From assembly GCF_000003815.2 (NCBI RefSeq), contig NC_049986.1:17866457-17930456 (forward strand): a stretch of 64,000 nucleotides of DNA. The letters are read 5' to 3'. Position 1 is the first letter of the stretch. Each line of letters begins with the position of its first letter. This document shows, in pieces, positions 46,479 to 58,628 of the stretch. A program made the translations under genes and the position numbers. A model generated the notes under the pieces. That model had not been told where the DNA came from. It searched no databases and saw only the letters and a program-made list of their open reading frames with translations. This DNA comes from Branchiostoma floridae. Lineage: Eukaryota; Chordata; Leptocardii; Amphioxiformes; Branchiostomatidae.

Positions 46479-49400
46479 CTGGGTGGTACAAAAAAAGAAT
46501 AATATTATATAAACTGTTTAACTACATGTATACATTTTTTCCAGCTCTTAATTTTCCACATTCCACTCGTTTTGGAGCCCAAGTTGTCAATCTGTCACCA
46601 TACAAAAATAATTTTTCACCAATTTATGTTTTGAAGTTCAGACTTTTTGGACGGATGGGGTAAATCTATATTCTGTCCCAACCAGCATCCTACATGTGTA
46701 GGTACACGTGAGAAGTTGAACTAGAGGGCATTGAACGAGAAAGTGGACGCCTGACATCAATCTTGCATGACAGGGAGCTATGTTGGACCTTTATGTCACC
46801 AGAGGGATGATTTGAGCTGAGTTGAGTCTTCTTGACGTGACATTGTCAGGGACCCACAGTGTAGACACAAATCACTCACCTGTCAGGCAGGTGAGTGACT
46901 GGAAACTTTATACCTGTGTAGCAAAAAAGGTCAGCTGTGCCGTTTGTTTACTGTTGGTGTCATATTGCTGTGCTGTGTCACATGATGAGGTGCATGGTTA
47001 GCATGACTGGAGGGTGTGTGGCTCAAAGCCCAGAGGTAATGGGTTCGAGTCCTCTGACGTGCTTGGACGTTGTGCCCTTGGGAAAGGCACTTTACAAGAA
47101 TTTCCTCACATCACTTATGTCCTGTTCAGGGCTAAAAATACTGGGTGCATGTGCACCCAGGCGCACCCAAAATCGGAGCTGTGCACCCAATTATTTTCTG
47201 TGGGTGCACAGGGTTCACCCAAATATTTTCATTTCAAAACATTTATGTATGTAAAGATATCACTGTATACTAGTATGCATCATATTCTTGACATGATGAG
47301 ATCTAAGTGTTAGAAAGATAATAAAAATGTCTGTCATGCTACTTGTTTAAGAATTTGATAGTAGTAGCTTGTAACTAAGTTTTATTATTAGGTTATTACT
47401 TACATTCAAGTGGTGCACCCAAACAGTTTTTGGTGCACCCAATTTTTTGAGCTGGGTGCACCAGTGCACCTAATCCCAAAAATGAATTTCGAGCCCTGCA
47501 TGTTACTTCCATACTGGATGGGACATTAACCAGAGTATGATTTTGTTTTGAAAAAATAGTGAAAACATGAGGCCACATTATCATCGGTGTCCATATATTT
47601 ATATTCTAACAACATAACTGTTATTGGAAGGAATCCAGCACCAAGGACAAGCATCTGAGTCAAGACATATTGTGACATCCCTATTATCACTTCAAGGCCT
47701 GACTGAAATGAGAACTTTGCTTAGTATAAAATTTGTCTAACATTGGAAGGCACCAAGGACAGACATCTGAGACTTCATGGAAACTTGGTGGCTTCCTTGA
47801 TCAACTTAAAAACTATCTGACTGGAGGTAAAAATTTTGCTCAATATGAATTTGTCTGCCATCGGGAGGCATTTAGCACCAAGGAGAGACATCTGAGATTT
47901 GACGGCGTAATCCAATATCAACTTGAAAAGGCCCTGGCAGGAACATTACTTAGGATAAAATTATGCCACCATTGGAAGGCATTTAGCACCAAGGACAGAC
48001 ATGTTATCTAAGAGATTCTATAGGGCACCACTAATTAACTTAACATGACCCTAACTGGAAGTGGACCTTCCCTTTTGTGATGTTTTCTGGACAACTGCTC
48101 TAGTAGCTAGTATTGCTGAGATTAAGATAGAAGAATTTTGCTGCAAATTCTGAAAATTGATACGTTGTATATAGTCAAGTGGGTAAAGTAGTCCATACCT
48201 GAGATTTTGCCACTCTTGCTGGGACTTGGTGAACTTTGTCCTTTAACCTTTCCAGCTCTCTGCTGATCCGCTGTCATGCTATCTGCAGCATCAGTCGACC
48301 CTTGACTTGCTGTGTTGCTGGATGCTCCTTCTGCTGACCCCTGACCAGTCGTGTTTTTGGATGAGCTGTCTGGTGACCCCTGACCCATGAAGTTGTTTGT
48401 TGAGTCCTCTGATGACCCCTGACCTTTTCCATCCTGGTCATCTTGGGTCTGGGTGGAGGTCATTCCTGTGCTGTTGGGCTTTGCCTGGCCAAATTTCCGA
48501 ATCAGAAGTGGTGACCTTTCACCCACAGGGTCAGCCAGCTTTGCTGTTCTTGGTGACCTCTGACCCATCCTGGAGCTGGGTATGGGAGAAGCGGTGTTCC
48601 GAGCTGGTCTTTCATGTAGGACTGCCTTCTTCACAGTCAGAGCGCGACGTCTGAACTGCCTGCAATTACAGTAAAGGCAGTGCTATGAATGAAACATAAA
48701 AAATCTAAATAGCTGCTGGACAGACACAAGTTTTCTTTAGCAAGTTAATGGTCTGAAGGCACCAAATCTGTACTGAGAAGTGGCTTAATGTCAGTACAAT
48801 TTAGATATAGCCTTTGAGGTATTCAAAGATAATATTATAGCTGCCGAGAGAGGTTGGAAACTTACTGTTTGTTTATTTGTTTATCTTTATTTTACCAGGG
48901 TAACATATCGCCAATTAAGGCATTTTTCAAAGTTCCCTTCTTTACCCTTGTGCATGCAAAGGCCTGCTATCACTGATCGTTGAGGTATCCTCATTGTATT
49001 TCAAAAATAGCAACTTGCAGGACAGGAGTAATTAGTCTTCTTGTTGATCATATGTATGATTTGTTGTCGTGGAAATCTTGGGAGGAATTTTAATTAGTCC
49101 TGTTCACTGTAGATAACGGTTGTTACACATCACCACAACACCATCACATACCTCTGGATCACCCGAGCCATCCGCTGCTCTGTCTCTAGGTCTTTTCTCG
49201 TCTTGTAGCCACGGAACCATCTACAAACAAACAAACAAACAAGCAAATGAATTATCTTAAATATTGTTGCCCACAAAGACAAAACTAGATGCACTAGTTT
49301 TTTGAATGGGGAAAAGGCGCACAACTTTTTTCTTGAAGATCTGGGCAGTACCATTGCAACACAACAAATGGACACAACAAATCCAGTTCCCTAAAAGCTT

Positions 49401-52400
49401 CTAACACTGATAGCTAGAGGAAACTTTTGAGCAAAACTACAATTGAAATCATAGGAGATACAGACGTTCTACTGAGAACATTTGCTTACAAAAAAAAATT
49501 GCTTACAAAATTTGTTTTTCATAACAATATTCAACAGTTGAGTTGACATGTGTCATTGTGCAACAGATGTCTGACACTTTGGCCATTACTTGGCCAATGG
49601 CTATCAGACTAATTCGACTCAACATCCTGGTCAACTCAGTCCCACACCCTAACCCTAACTGTAACCCTGGCAAAGTTGACAAGGGCTTTGGGGCTAAGTT
49701 GATCAGGGTTTTGGACTCGGTTGACCAGGAAGTTGACAATGCTGAGTTGTTAGGCTGACTTGTCCTGATCCCAGTGCAACAAGTCTTACCTGCAGTGTGG
49801 ACATGACTTGTAGTGGGGAAAGAACTGGTCCAGTTGAAAATCTTCAAACATATTTGAGCCAAGTCTCCTTACAGCCTTGCATTTCACAGCGCAAGAGGTC
49901 TAGTCTGACATCATATATACGTCATCAGAGAAAGTCTAATTAAAGCGCTAATTATAGAGTTGCCAACAAGCAAGTCTTATTGGGAGGAGGCATTTTTAGT
50001 TTTAACTTTTTTCCCGTTTCATTATCAAACATTTACAACTTTTGGAAAGGAACACCTTTTCACTTTGAGCTTTTGGACAACCATTTCAAGTTTTCAACCA
50101 TGCCAGATTTGATTTACCTTGCATAGATATTCAACATTTTCACATTAGACCCCATTTCTTCAGATATAAGATGGGCTATTCCACTAAAGGGTGATGCTAC
50201 TAATCATCCACAAACTTAGAGTCATAATTATGGGTGTCATTTTTCTCCAGTAGTGATGAAGCTATTCATTTATCTTGTACCATGGCTACAAAGATAATAA
50301 TTTTCCTAATTGGCCCAAATCACTACCATTAGATACAATCAGGAATAGTCATGTTGCGTCCATAGCAACTGGATGAACAGGTGTTCAAATTTTGTCATAT
50401 TGAGGTGGTTGATGAAAATGCAGGAGCTTCAATAAAGCAATGTCTTTACATTGAGTGTAAAAGGTAAAAGGTAAGGTAGTCCTTTAGCCCTTGATCATAT
50501 ATATTAAGTGAATGGATTGTTATCCACTGCATCTGTATTGGAAGGCACAGCCTATGCCTGTTCTTCTGCCGCCTTTCACCTTAGAACTGGAGTGAGAAAA
50601 GTTGTGTACAGCTCCTTTCCCAAGGAAACTACGTTTTAGTACGTATGTCTAGGATTGCCTGTAATCAAACCTGTAACTCTCAATCTCATGCCCAGTACCC
50701 TAGCCATTCTGCCATTTGAGGCCACGAGTCTGTGTTATGTGAAGTCTGAACAAAGCTTGTGGCATTTCATGGTACACAATGTGTATTACCTTTGAATGAT
50801 AACCGCTGCCAACATCAGCTGCTTCAGCTCTGTTGCTGTGTACGTCCGTCGGGGCTGTTCTGTGATGTACCCATCACGTGTTGTAGCAATGGTCTCCCCT
50901 TTGATATAAAGATGCCAAAAGAAAATTAATACTTTGTATCATAAAGTATGTTGAAAAGATAGAATATGCATTGAGAGAATACAAAGTGTTTGAACTTGTA
51001 AATATATATACAAGCAATGTATATTTTAGTCTGTCTTGACTGCATGTTACTAGAAGTACTTTGTAACCTTCTATCATAGAGAAAGTTTTTTGTATGTTTG
51101 CCACACAGTTGCGACAAGGAGGGCCTGTAGAAGTCCTGTACGTCATGTACTTACATTATAGATGTTACTGTTTGAAGCTGAATGGGAGTAGTTTTGCTGA
51201 AAGCTATGCGTCCAACTATTCATAATAAAGCTATGTGTCTAATCATTCATAACCAACTATTTTTGCTTGCACCGTTCTGCAGGTGTCCGTCTGCTGGTCT
51301 CCCTGGCTGCAGTACTGCATCTTGTTGCATGGTGGCACTGCTGTCATGTCCATTTGTACCTTCATGTTGAAAATAAAGTGTATGTGCCATATTCATTTTC
51401 TGGCAATTATACAGAAAAAATCTCTGAATACTCTTCCTGCCGTCCAGTAGTTCCAGATTCTTAACTTAAAAATAATGATTGTTTCATATTTCCTGAGAAT
51501 TTTGTAATCAGCTTTATGATATGAGTGAATTGTTCCATTATAACTTGAAAATAGAATACCCTAAGTAGAGATCTTATTTATGTACTCACCATTTGTTGTA
51601 ACTGGACTTTTTCCATTTTCTTCATTGTGACCATTTTCTATTTCCTTCTGCTGCAGTACTGGTTCTTGCTGCAATGTGGCGCTGTCATTGCCTGAGACAG
51701 AACAAAAGATTTAGAAAGGACAAAAAATGACCATGAAAAACAGAATTTCCTAAGTTTGAGGCTAACTCTACTGAAAGTAGGCTTTGTTGATTATTCTATA
51801 GCTGCAAATCATGTTTTACCAGTAGATAATATTTTCATACTTAGCTTTTTACTTCATGACTGTGTGTTAATAAATACCTTCATTAAAATAATGTGAAAGG
51901 AGCGTGCAATTCTGCAACCGATTGCAAAATGGTTTTGTTCGTTTGTTTGTTCGTTCATTCATTTATTCACTCTTTCATTTTGTGATACAGTCCATTTTGG
52001 CATTGCATTACAATTATAAACAATAACAGCAAAAGACATTTTCAAGTGAAGCTGATGTAGCCATTAAGTTCATTCACCTCTCTGACCCAGTTTTAAGATT
52101 CAATCATCTTAACCATGATATGAGTATCAGGTATTATGATTTTCCTTTTTGTTGCCCCCCTTGTTCAAACACTAATCCATTAAGGGCTATTGGGTCTCTA
52201 TACACCTTTTGGAAAAAGAAGCTACATCAAATATTGAGAAAGTCATCCAGAGTGAGCAACGATTTCCGAACAAACAATATCAGCAGGCGATACAGTAGTT
52301 TTATGTGGCCTAAGTGTTTTATTTCATTGCCAAACTGCATCTGTTTTTACTTCATACTGTCTATAGCTAATATTAAAACATGACAAACTAGAGTTCCTCG

Positions 52401-55400
52401 AACACATATCTTCGCCAAATAAACAATTTCTATGGAAGATAGTTCTTTTTGAATGATTAATGTGTATAAGTCCATATGTTATCTAGTCACATCATGTAGT
52501 GGTTGGTTGGATTATGAACATTGTGAGTAGATTAGTCTATTCTGTCGGTGTACATAATGCAGCAAATCTTTTGGCGATGTGAATGAATGTCTTTGCATAA
52601 TCAGAACAATTTGTACAGGTATGAGGTTACTGTTCTATTTTGTGTTGTCATAATTACTTTCGGAGAGCTGGTTATGTTTTGGGTAGCGTTTGTATGTATG
52701 TATGTATGTATGTATGTATGTATGTAGAAACCAGCAAATTGAAGACCGGCTGAATGGATTGAAGTGATATTTGGTATGTGGGTAGGTCTTGGAAACCTGG
52801 AAACCACAGGAAGTCACGCCGATAATTGCATTCGTCACTCACCAAACCTCGGCCACTGTAACAGTTGTTCCTTCCAATTTACGGAACTTTTTAACTCACC
52901 AAGGGTCATCTAAGGGCCATATGTAAGGATTGCTACGACCCCCGCCTTGGTGAACGTTTGTTTCAATCTCATGAAAATAGAAAGTAAAGTTTTGCAGTCG
53001 CGAGTTAAGTCAGAGGTATTTTACAGAGTCCAAGGTTATGATTTCTGCGACTGTCCGATGACAGCCGCCTGTCACCTTTGGCGATTTGTATTTCTCGCAA
53101 TGATGTCAGTTCTTTCTAGCCGACCTTTCCCTTACAACATGACATCTCTGTTAAGAGTTGAGGAATGCGTGGATAATTGACGGTGACCCTTTTGACCTAA
53201 GTGCTGTTCTTCAACATGTTGGGTTTGTCTTGTCCCAGCACTTGGTCACTTGTTGTTTTAACCTAGTTCACAGATGTAAGTACTATGTGTTACAAGCCGT
53301 CATTGTTCAATTATGTTATATTACTGACTTTACATAGTACTTATTCGTTTGTTTAGACCCATGTAGTGTTACTGGCACATGGAACACCAAGTTTCCTTGC
53401 AGTCCATCATAAGAAAATACACCTGAAGTGTCTCGTAGATATTAGCTCTACATCTTTATATCAAGTGATATTCGTCAAGTTCCCTCTACTACATTTTTAC
53501 CGTTCCCATGATATAGTGTTGCTTTTATTGTTGATCTGTATATAGATATAAGCAACACTTGTATATAGATATGTTATATTTCAACTGCTATGAATCCTTT
53601 GCTGTGTGCCGTCGTATTGACATCAATTCAGCAAGCTATTTAATTGCTTAATTTTATAGATACGTGTTGGACACGGTCAGGCTTTGTATTTTGCTAACAT
53701 GAACCATGACCATTTATAGGCATTTTTCAGCCAGTAGTCTCTACCAGACTCCATCCTGGCGGAATAGTACACGGATGACCTAGTAACATCCCTGGTCAAT
53801 CAGAATTTCATGCCTCCAAGACAACGTCTGTTTATCAGGGAGCCCCTGCTTCCACTGGCTCCTTTGACCTACTTTATTAGACTATTTTTAGACATGTATG
53901 GGTCGATTCAAGTCCTTTCAGGTGACTCCGTCACAAGTATTTTTCAACCGTTATAGAAGTTTCCCTAAGTAATTATATTAAATACAGAGTGATTTATATA
54001 ATTTGCATCTCATTATGTTGATAATCATCCAAAGTACCTACCTACCAAAAACAAAAAATATCCATCAATCCCCTCAGGAGTTATCCATCTAAAAAGTTAC
54101 GAAATATAACACCCACTGCAATTCCAAACAAGCTGCTAGGGGGCCCAAAATTAGACCATTGACTCCTAGTACCAACAGCTATCCACCAGTAAAAAATCAC
54201 GAACCTGGCACTTCTGGAAAATTTAGGCGCAAACTTTGATGCTCACTTGCAGTACCAAAACAATTTGCCAGGAGGCCCATTATCGAACTTGACCTTCCTT
54301 TCTGTGTCCCCTACCTATCAACCAAATATCATTAACATCCATCAAGAACATCTCGAGTTATCTTGCTTACAGACAAACGCACTTACATACAAAGCCAGCT
54401 ACAGCACCATAGGTAAAAGGTAGCTAAACCATTCTCGCACATGGCAATCCTTTCCACAGCCGCTACAGACCTGCCAAATATCGTGGAAATCGCCCAGCTA
54501 CATTTTGACTTATGCCTCCCGAAAAAACACCAAAAAAAATACCAAGCTCGCTAATGTACCATAGGAAAACGCCAGGTAACCCATTTTCGAACTAGGCATG
54601 CCTTTCAACAACCGCTACACACCTGCAAAAAATAAAAAAGTTCCATCCACAATTTCTCGAGTTATATCCTGTTGACCTACATACAGACCCAAGTCGGCAA
54701 AAACATAAGCTTCTTGGCGAAGCTAATGACTCGGTAAGAGCAGCTGGAATAAAAGACTTGTTGTCTCACCTTTATTTGATTCTTCATTACCTGGTGGTTT
54801 AGGTGCGTTGCTTGTCACTGCTGAGATGGCACTGAAAATTAAGAAAATTGAAAATTAATTAATACATTTATAATATATCTATTCAGTTTAAATTAGTGTA
54901 GTGAAAAATTGCGAATCTTCCACTGAATTAGAAAGAATGCTTTATACAGACTACAATACAGGTTCAGTGTACCAGAAAATTAAGAAAATTGAAAATTAAT
55001 TAATACATTTATAATATATCTATTCAGTTTAAATTAGTGTAGTGAAAAATTGCGAATCTTCCACTGAATTAGAAAGAATGCTTTATACAGACTACAATAC
55101 AGGTTCAGTGTACCAGAGAAGTTCCTCTTTCAACTGTAGGTACAATGAACAGAAGGCCACTGCTTAAGGAACAAAGCAGGTGATCTAAACACAGGTGAGT
55201 TTCCCACAGGTGCGACAAGAACAGGTAATTCCAGGTGTTAACAAAACAGACTCCACAGCAAACAGAGAAAGGTCCACAGGTCAGGGTACCCACCATAAAC
55301 ATACATGACAACCTGTGTTGTACATAATAACCGACTGTGCTGTTGGCATTTGATGTGATAACAAAGATGAAGGAAAGGTCAGGTTAAATAACTGGGTATA

Positions 55401-56689
55401 TTGTGCTTAATAAACACCATCTTTCTTCATAACTCCAAGCACTGGGGTTGTTTCATTATTAGATATCAGGGTTAGAAAGATGAGTGATTTGGACGATTTG
55501 GCCCTTTAAGAATCCAGCGCCGTCAATTCAGCCCCAAACCCTGGCCAACTATGCCCCAAACCCTAGTCAACTTGGCCAGGGTAAGGGTTAGGGTGTTGGG
55601 CTTGCAGACATGGGTGTTGGTCTAAGATGGTCTGATTAAATCTCCAAGCAGAGGTTGGTGGGGAAAACTGTGACCTCATCTTTATATGCCATATTCTTTT
55701 TACCAGACTCCCCACTGGCAGGTGGAAAAAGTAGCATATAAGGAAGAGGTCACAATTTCCCCCCACCAACCTCTGCTTGGAGAGTAGGTATGATGACCAA
55801 GTTGGTAAAGGGCCAAACTGTCTGAGGTCTAAAAGATGATAAGATTTCTATTTCTTTGCAGAATTTTCCTTCAGTTTGACAGGATTGTATGATTTCATTT
55901 CACTTGAAAGGAAAAACTGGTCAAATGAGATCAGAGAATTTATATGCCTGAGATCAGTAATTTCATACTCAGCTGAAATACTGTTAGTGTTACATTGTTT
56001 GTAAATCCTATGAAATAACTGCAATAAGGTTTCCACAGTGGAAGTTGATGGATCTTGCTACATCTTAACATATGTATTTGAGTTGACTGTATGGGATCAA
56101 AGGATTTGAAGCCTTAGAGATCTCATCTATCTGCGTAGAAAATAGAAGCTTAGCAAGCTGCGGATCCTAATGATCATGATATTGGTGTATAAGGGACAGT
56201 AAAATCAGGTCAAGTTCAATGATAGGCCTCCTAGATTTAGAATAATCTGCAATCATGGCAACAGTTTTTCTGTAGTTTGCTGGTTCTGTATACTAGAACA
56301 GTTCAGCTGAATCAAAGCATGACCGAGAATGGCAATACACATCAGACAATCCGTCCACGTATTGTTTACAAAATTGTGTGTGGTCCAGGCAAGGGGCTCT
56401 TGAGTACAAACTTCAGAATTCCGTGTCCTTGCATATTCCACAGTATCAAACAACTGTTAACGTTCACATAGAAGCTAAATTTCAGATTATAACCTCCTTG
56501 TGAGAAGTCACAAAGAATCGCTGGGATCACTGATGTTGATACATGACAAAAGATATGATAGACGATACAAAACGTTTGATAAAGTTAAACACCCAAATCC
56601 CACAGTCTTCTAGTTCAGTACATAATACGACGGGCTCACCTAAGTTTAGTTGCGGCGTTCTTCTTTCTCCTAGACGCCGCCGACCCCAT
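46447..56689 (-). CDS. Predicted N-myristoylated protein with two IQ motifs and Ser/Gly-rich repeats (7 exons)
   Basis: Exons are 56689-56640, 54831-54770, 51691-51590, 50898-50790, 49220-49152, 48659-48199 and 46478-46447. Phases match (2,1,1,2,2,1), giving 294 residues. The start MGSAASRRKKN fits an N-myristoylation signal (Gly2, small residue at 6) followed by a polybasic patch, predicting attachment to the inner membrane face. IQ motif 1 is AAVIIQRWFRGYKTRK, a textbook IQxxxRGxxxR. IQ motif 2 is ARVIQRQFRRRALTVKK, lacking the Gly. Both are expected to bind apo-calmodulin or calmodulin-like light chains. The C-terminal third is low complexity with GQGS-type repeats. I do not recognise a vertebrate orthologue; neuromodulin-like or cilium-associated roles are conceivable but unproven. 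A near-perfect X-box lies about 780 bp upstream. A minus-strand AATAAA is at 46250-46255, about 190 bp after the stop. Confidence 0.85.
46985..47125 (+). mobile_element. tRNA-derived SINE head and body
   Basis: Box A-like GCATGGTTAGCATGACTGG and a perfect box B-type GGGTTCGAGTCC are followed by GTTGTGCCCTTGGGAAAGGC. The element is cut short where the neighbouring hAT-like element begins. Confidence 0.75.
47128..47504. mobile_element. Non-autonomous element with CAGGGCT ends, hAT-like
   Basis: The left end reads CAGGGCTAAAAATACTGGGT; the right end is the inverse of CAGGGCTCGAAATTCATTTT. Inside, GGTGCACCCA-type motifs occur many times in both orientations. A TIR starting CAG and this length suggest hAT, but an 8-bp target duplication is not clear. 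Confidence 0.65.
47630..48015. repeat. Four imperfect tandem copies, period about 117 bp
   Basis: CACCAAGGACA..CATCTGAG recurs near 47640, 47750, 47876 and 47988, each followed by similar AACTT...CTG and AAATTTGTCT/CCATTGGAAGGCA blocks. It lies in the last intron of the IQ-motif gene. Confidence 0.8.
48199..48659 (-). CDS. Exon 6 of IQ-motif gene: end of second IQ and Ser/Gly/Thr repeat region
   Basis: It opens QFRRRALTVKKAVLHERPAR and continues with SP motifs (GQRSPRTAK, GERSPLLIRK). There follow imperfect 11-16-residue repeats on GQGS (GQGSSEDSTNN, GQGSPDSSSKN, GQGSAEGASSN, SQGSTDAADS). The segment is predicted to be disordered. Confidence 0.9.
49152..49220 (-). CDS. Exon 5 of IQ-motif gene: IQ motif core
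   Basis: It encodes WFRGYKTRKDLETEQRMAR and VIQ. The first IQ motif is split across the upstream intron (QR|WFRG) and the second across the downstream intron (VIQ-R|QFRRR). Confidence 0.9.
50480..50725 (-). mobile_element. tRNA-derived SINE, minus orientation
   Basis: On the minus strand it reads GGCAGAATGGCTAGGGTACT, GAGATTGAGAGTTACAGG and TTCCTTGGGAAAGGAGC, the same head-body order as the SINE at 35695. Confidence 0.65.
50790..50898 (-). CDS. Exon 4 of IQ-motif gene
   Basis: It encodes GETIATTRDGYITEQPRRTY and TATELKQLMLAAVIIQR, leading into the first IQ motif. Acceptor ATCAAAG, donor GTAATA. Confidence 0.85.
52688..52728. repeat. GTAT tetranucleotide microsatellite
   Basis: About ten TATG/GTAT units. 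Confidence 0.95.
54050..54700. repeat. Degenerate tandem-like repeat, unit about 130-160 bp
   Basis: Similar blocks recur in direct orientation: GGGGGCCCAAAATTAGACC, GGAGGCCCATTATCGAACTT, then two blocks with ACCATAGG..AA and TTCGAACTAGGCATGCC or TCGCACATGGCAATCC, each followed by CCGCTACA-ACCTGC and CATC-A...TCTCGAGTTAT. Not coding. Confidence 0.6.
54834..55115. repeat. Perfect 141-bp tandem duplication abutting the exon 2 acceptor of the IQ gene
   Basis: Two identical 141-bp units start at 54834 and 54975. The first unit starts in the AG of the 3' splice site. I found no mismatch between the two copies by eye. Confidence 0.95.
55638..55786. mobile_element. Palindromic MITE, ATCTCCAAGCAGA family
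   Basis: Ends are AAATCTCCAAGCAGAGGTTG and CAACCTCTGCTTGGAGAGTA; the arms also share GTGACCTC-TTATATGC inverses. Flanks GGTCTGATT and GGTATGATG agree at 7 of 9 positions, compatible with a decayed 9-bp duplication. Confidence 0.8.
56640..56689 (-). CDS. Exon 1 of IQ-motif gene: myristoylation signal
   Basis: It encodes MGSAASRRKKNAATKL. An upstream minus-strand ORF (56931-56698) ends just before the ATG and would act as a uORF if transcribed. Donor GTGAGC, phase 2. Confidence 0.8.
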
Positions 56690-57465
56690 AGCGTCGTCTA
56701 CAAAATGAAGGACGTCTTCTCCGGCGCCCCAAGATCTGTCCTTGTTCCAACAGACACTTGTTGATCCACTGCCGGGTACGTAGCAAACGCAAACGCAGCT
56801 TTCTGATTGTCGGGCGTTCGCTCAAGTATATTCAACTCGTAGTTAAACTGTCCAAACGCGTATTTTATGCGTTTATATAAATTTACTACAGTTACAACGT
56901 CTGGTACTATGCCGTACCGTTCCCTCGGCAAAAAGTCGGACGCGCCACTGTTGTTGAATCATCAACCCCTCGTCAACACGCCCCGCGGCGCCAATTTACT
57001 TTTCTCGATACCGACAATTATAAGTTGATAAGGGACTGATCGTCCTTAATTTGAAGGGGCTTATCTTTCTGTGTTTTTTTACGGAAACAAAAAATAAAAT
57101 CAACTTGATCTATGCATTGATCTATATCTTATCAGCAAACTCGGAAACCAGCCTTCGGGCGAAAAAAGGTTGGAAAACTGGATTGCATTTAAGTAATAAA
57201 ATCCAACTGAAGAAAGAGTGCACATTACCACAAATGATTTTTGATAACTTGGGTCATAGCGATTTTCTGTCAAAACTTTCTGAGAAATTTCTTTTCAACA
57301 GTTTTCCCGCTTTCTTTGATTTTACGCGAGTTATTCTCACAGGCAGTGTATTTTACAATGCTTTGTACTTATAGGAATCTCGGCAACCAGTTCCGAACCC
57401 GTCTTACTAGTGTCGCGATCCGTCCCCGAGTGTCCTGCGGCCTGACGACTTTACCCTCTGATGCT

Positions 57466-57479
57466 GTTGCCATGGCAGC
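57466..57479. promoter_or_regulatory. X-box-like RFX site upstream of the IQ-motif gene
   Basis: GTTGCCATGGCAGC differs from the palindromic X-box GTTGCCATGGCAAC at one position. It lies about 780 bp upstream of the ATG. X-boxes mark RFX targets, often ciliary genes. The regulatory role is inference. Confidence 0.35.
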
Positions 57480-57700
57480 AGTAAACGATTGGACAGCGCT
57501 GTCGTTTGATACCAGAACTTCCGCCTTTTCATCGCGTCATCGGAAATGCCTTTATTTATCATGACAAATACGTGTGCAAAACACGATCAAGGTAATGGAC
57601 TGACAGTTTCTTGTCGAAGTTTCTCCGAAGCAGATTGTCTGTTTATGTAAATATTATTATGCCCGCGGCTTTACCTGGCCGTATGCAGCAAACTTGTGGT

Positions 57701-57914
57701 TCTCTCCAAGCAGAGGTGTAGCTCCGGCTATTTTGACGGGTTTTAGGCGTTGTTATCGGGCTTTGTATTTTGTGCAGTTTCCCTCATGACTGGCAAGTGC
57801 TTTTTAGGCGTTTTTATATTAACTGTTATGTGCTATTTTCTTTATGACTGGAAGACAGATAAAAACGCCTATTAAAAACACGTCAGAAAACAGCCGAACC
57901 TCTGCATGGAGAGT
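57701..57914. mobile_element. Diverged palindromic MITE, CTCTCCAAGCAGAGG ends
   Basis: Ends CTCTCCAAGCAGAGG and CCTCTGCATGGAGAG are inverse. Inner inverse blocks are TTTTAGGCGTT-type sequences and AAAACGCCTA. Possible relative of the TAATCTCC family. Confidence 0.6.
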
Positions 57915-58455
57915 TTCTCCGTTGTTTCGCGATTTTGCTGTGGAAGGGAGCTTGCCATGAAAGAGTCAAATCTTCCTCGACAAACCCCCTTTCCCGGCAC
58001 AAGGGAACATAGCCAATGTTGAAAATCAACGACCTCCCCCCCCCCCAGTGGCTAGTGCAAAAAAAAACCAGCTCCCGGCGTTCGAAGAGTGCAACGGAGG
58101 CTACATTCTCCCTGGGTTCAACAGGAGGTGGTGCTACCTTTCGGGTTTGCTGGTTTAAAGAATGTGGCTTGAAATATCAAAGATCTTATAGCTCAGGGAA
58201 ACATTTAGAGTTATTTAGAAATTCCTTCCCAGAAAAAAAAAAACACAAACATGTCCATTTCACACATTACACACACCACAATGAGTCACATGCCATCCTT
58301 GGGTTCTTGACTTTTAGTCACTTCCTACAAGCTTACAAAAGTGATGACCAGCTTCACATCCTGCCACTCCCTGTTTACAACTCAGGAACAAACTTGACCC
58401 CAGGTCTGGGGGAATAAACCTGCACACACTGCTCCAACACAAACAGACAAAAAAA

Positions 58456-58628
58456 TAGCCTCCGTAGTAGGCTCCCTGTGGCCTTTTTTTGGCACATAAT
58501 ACACTTTTGCTGGCCATTTCTTTTTGTACTGGGTTGCGGGGCCGGCAATCAGACACCCAGTACAAAAAGCAAAAGTGTATCATAAGCCAAAAAAAAAAAA
58601 GGCCCCAGAAAGCCTGTTATGGGGGCTA
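58456..58628. mobile_element. Palindromic MITE, TAGCCTCC family, with near-perfect 9-bp duplication
   Basis: Arms share TGGCCTTTTTTTGG, ACACTTTTGC and TTTTTGTACTGGGT with their inverses. Flanks ACAAAAAAA and CCAAAAAAA agree at 8 of 9, but low complexity weakens this. Confidence 0.75.

Noticed and set aside
56698-56931. 77-codon minus-strand frame before the IQ gene
   Set aside because: It stops just before the IQ start codon and has no recognisable features; noted only as a possible uORF.
58016-58417. 133-codon frame starting MLKINDLPPPQW
   Set aside because: Composition looks random, it overlaps homopolymer runs and sits between MITEs; no splice context or family resemblance.
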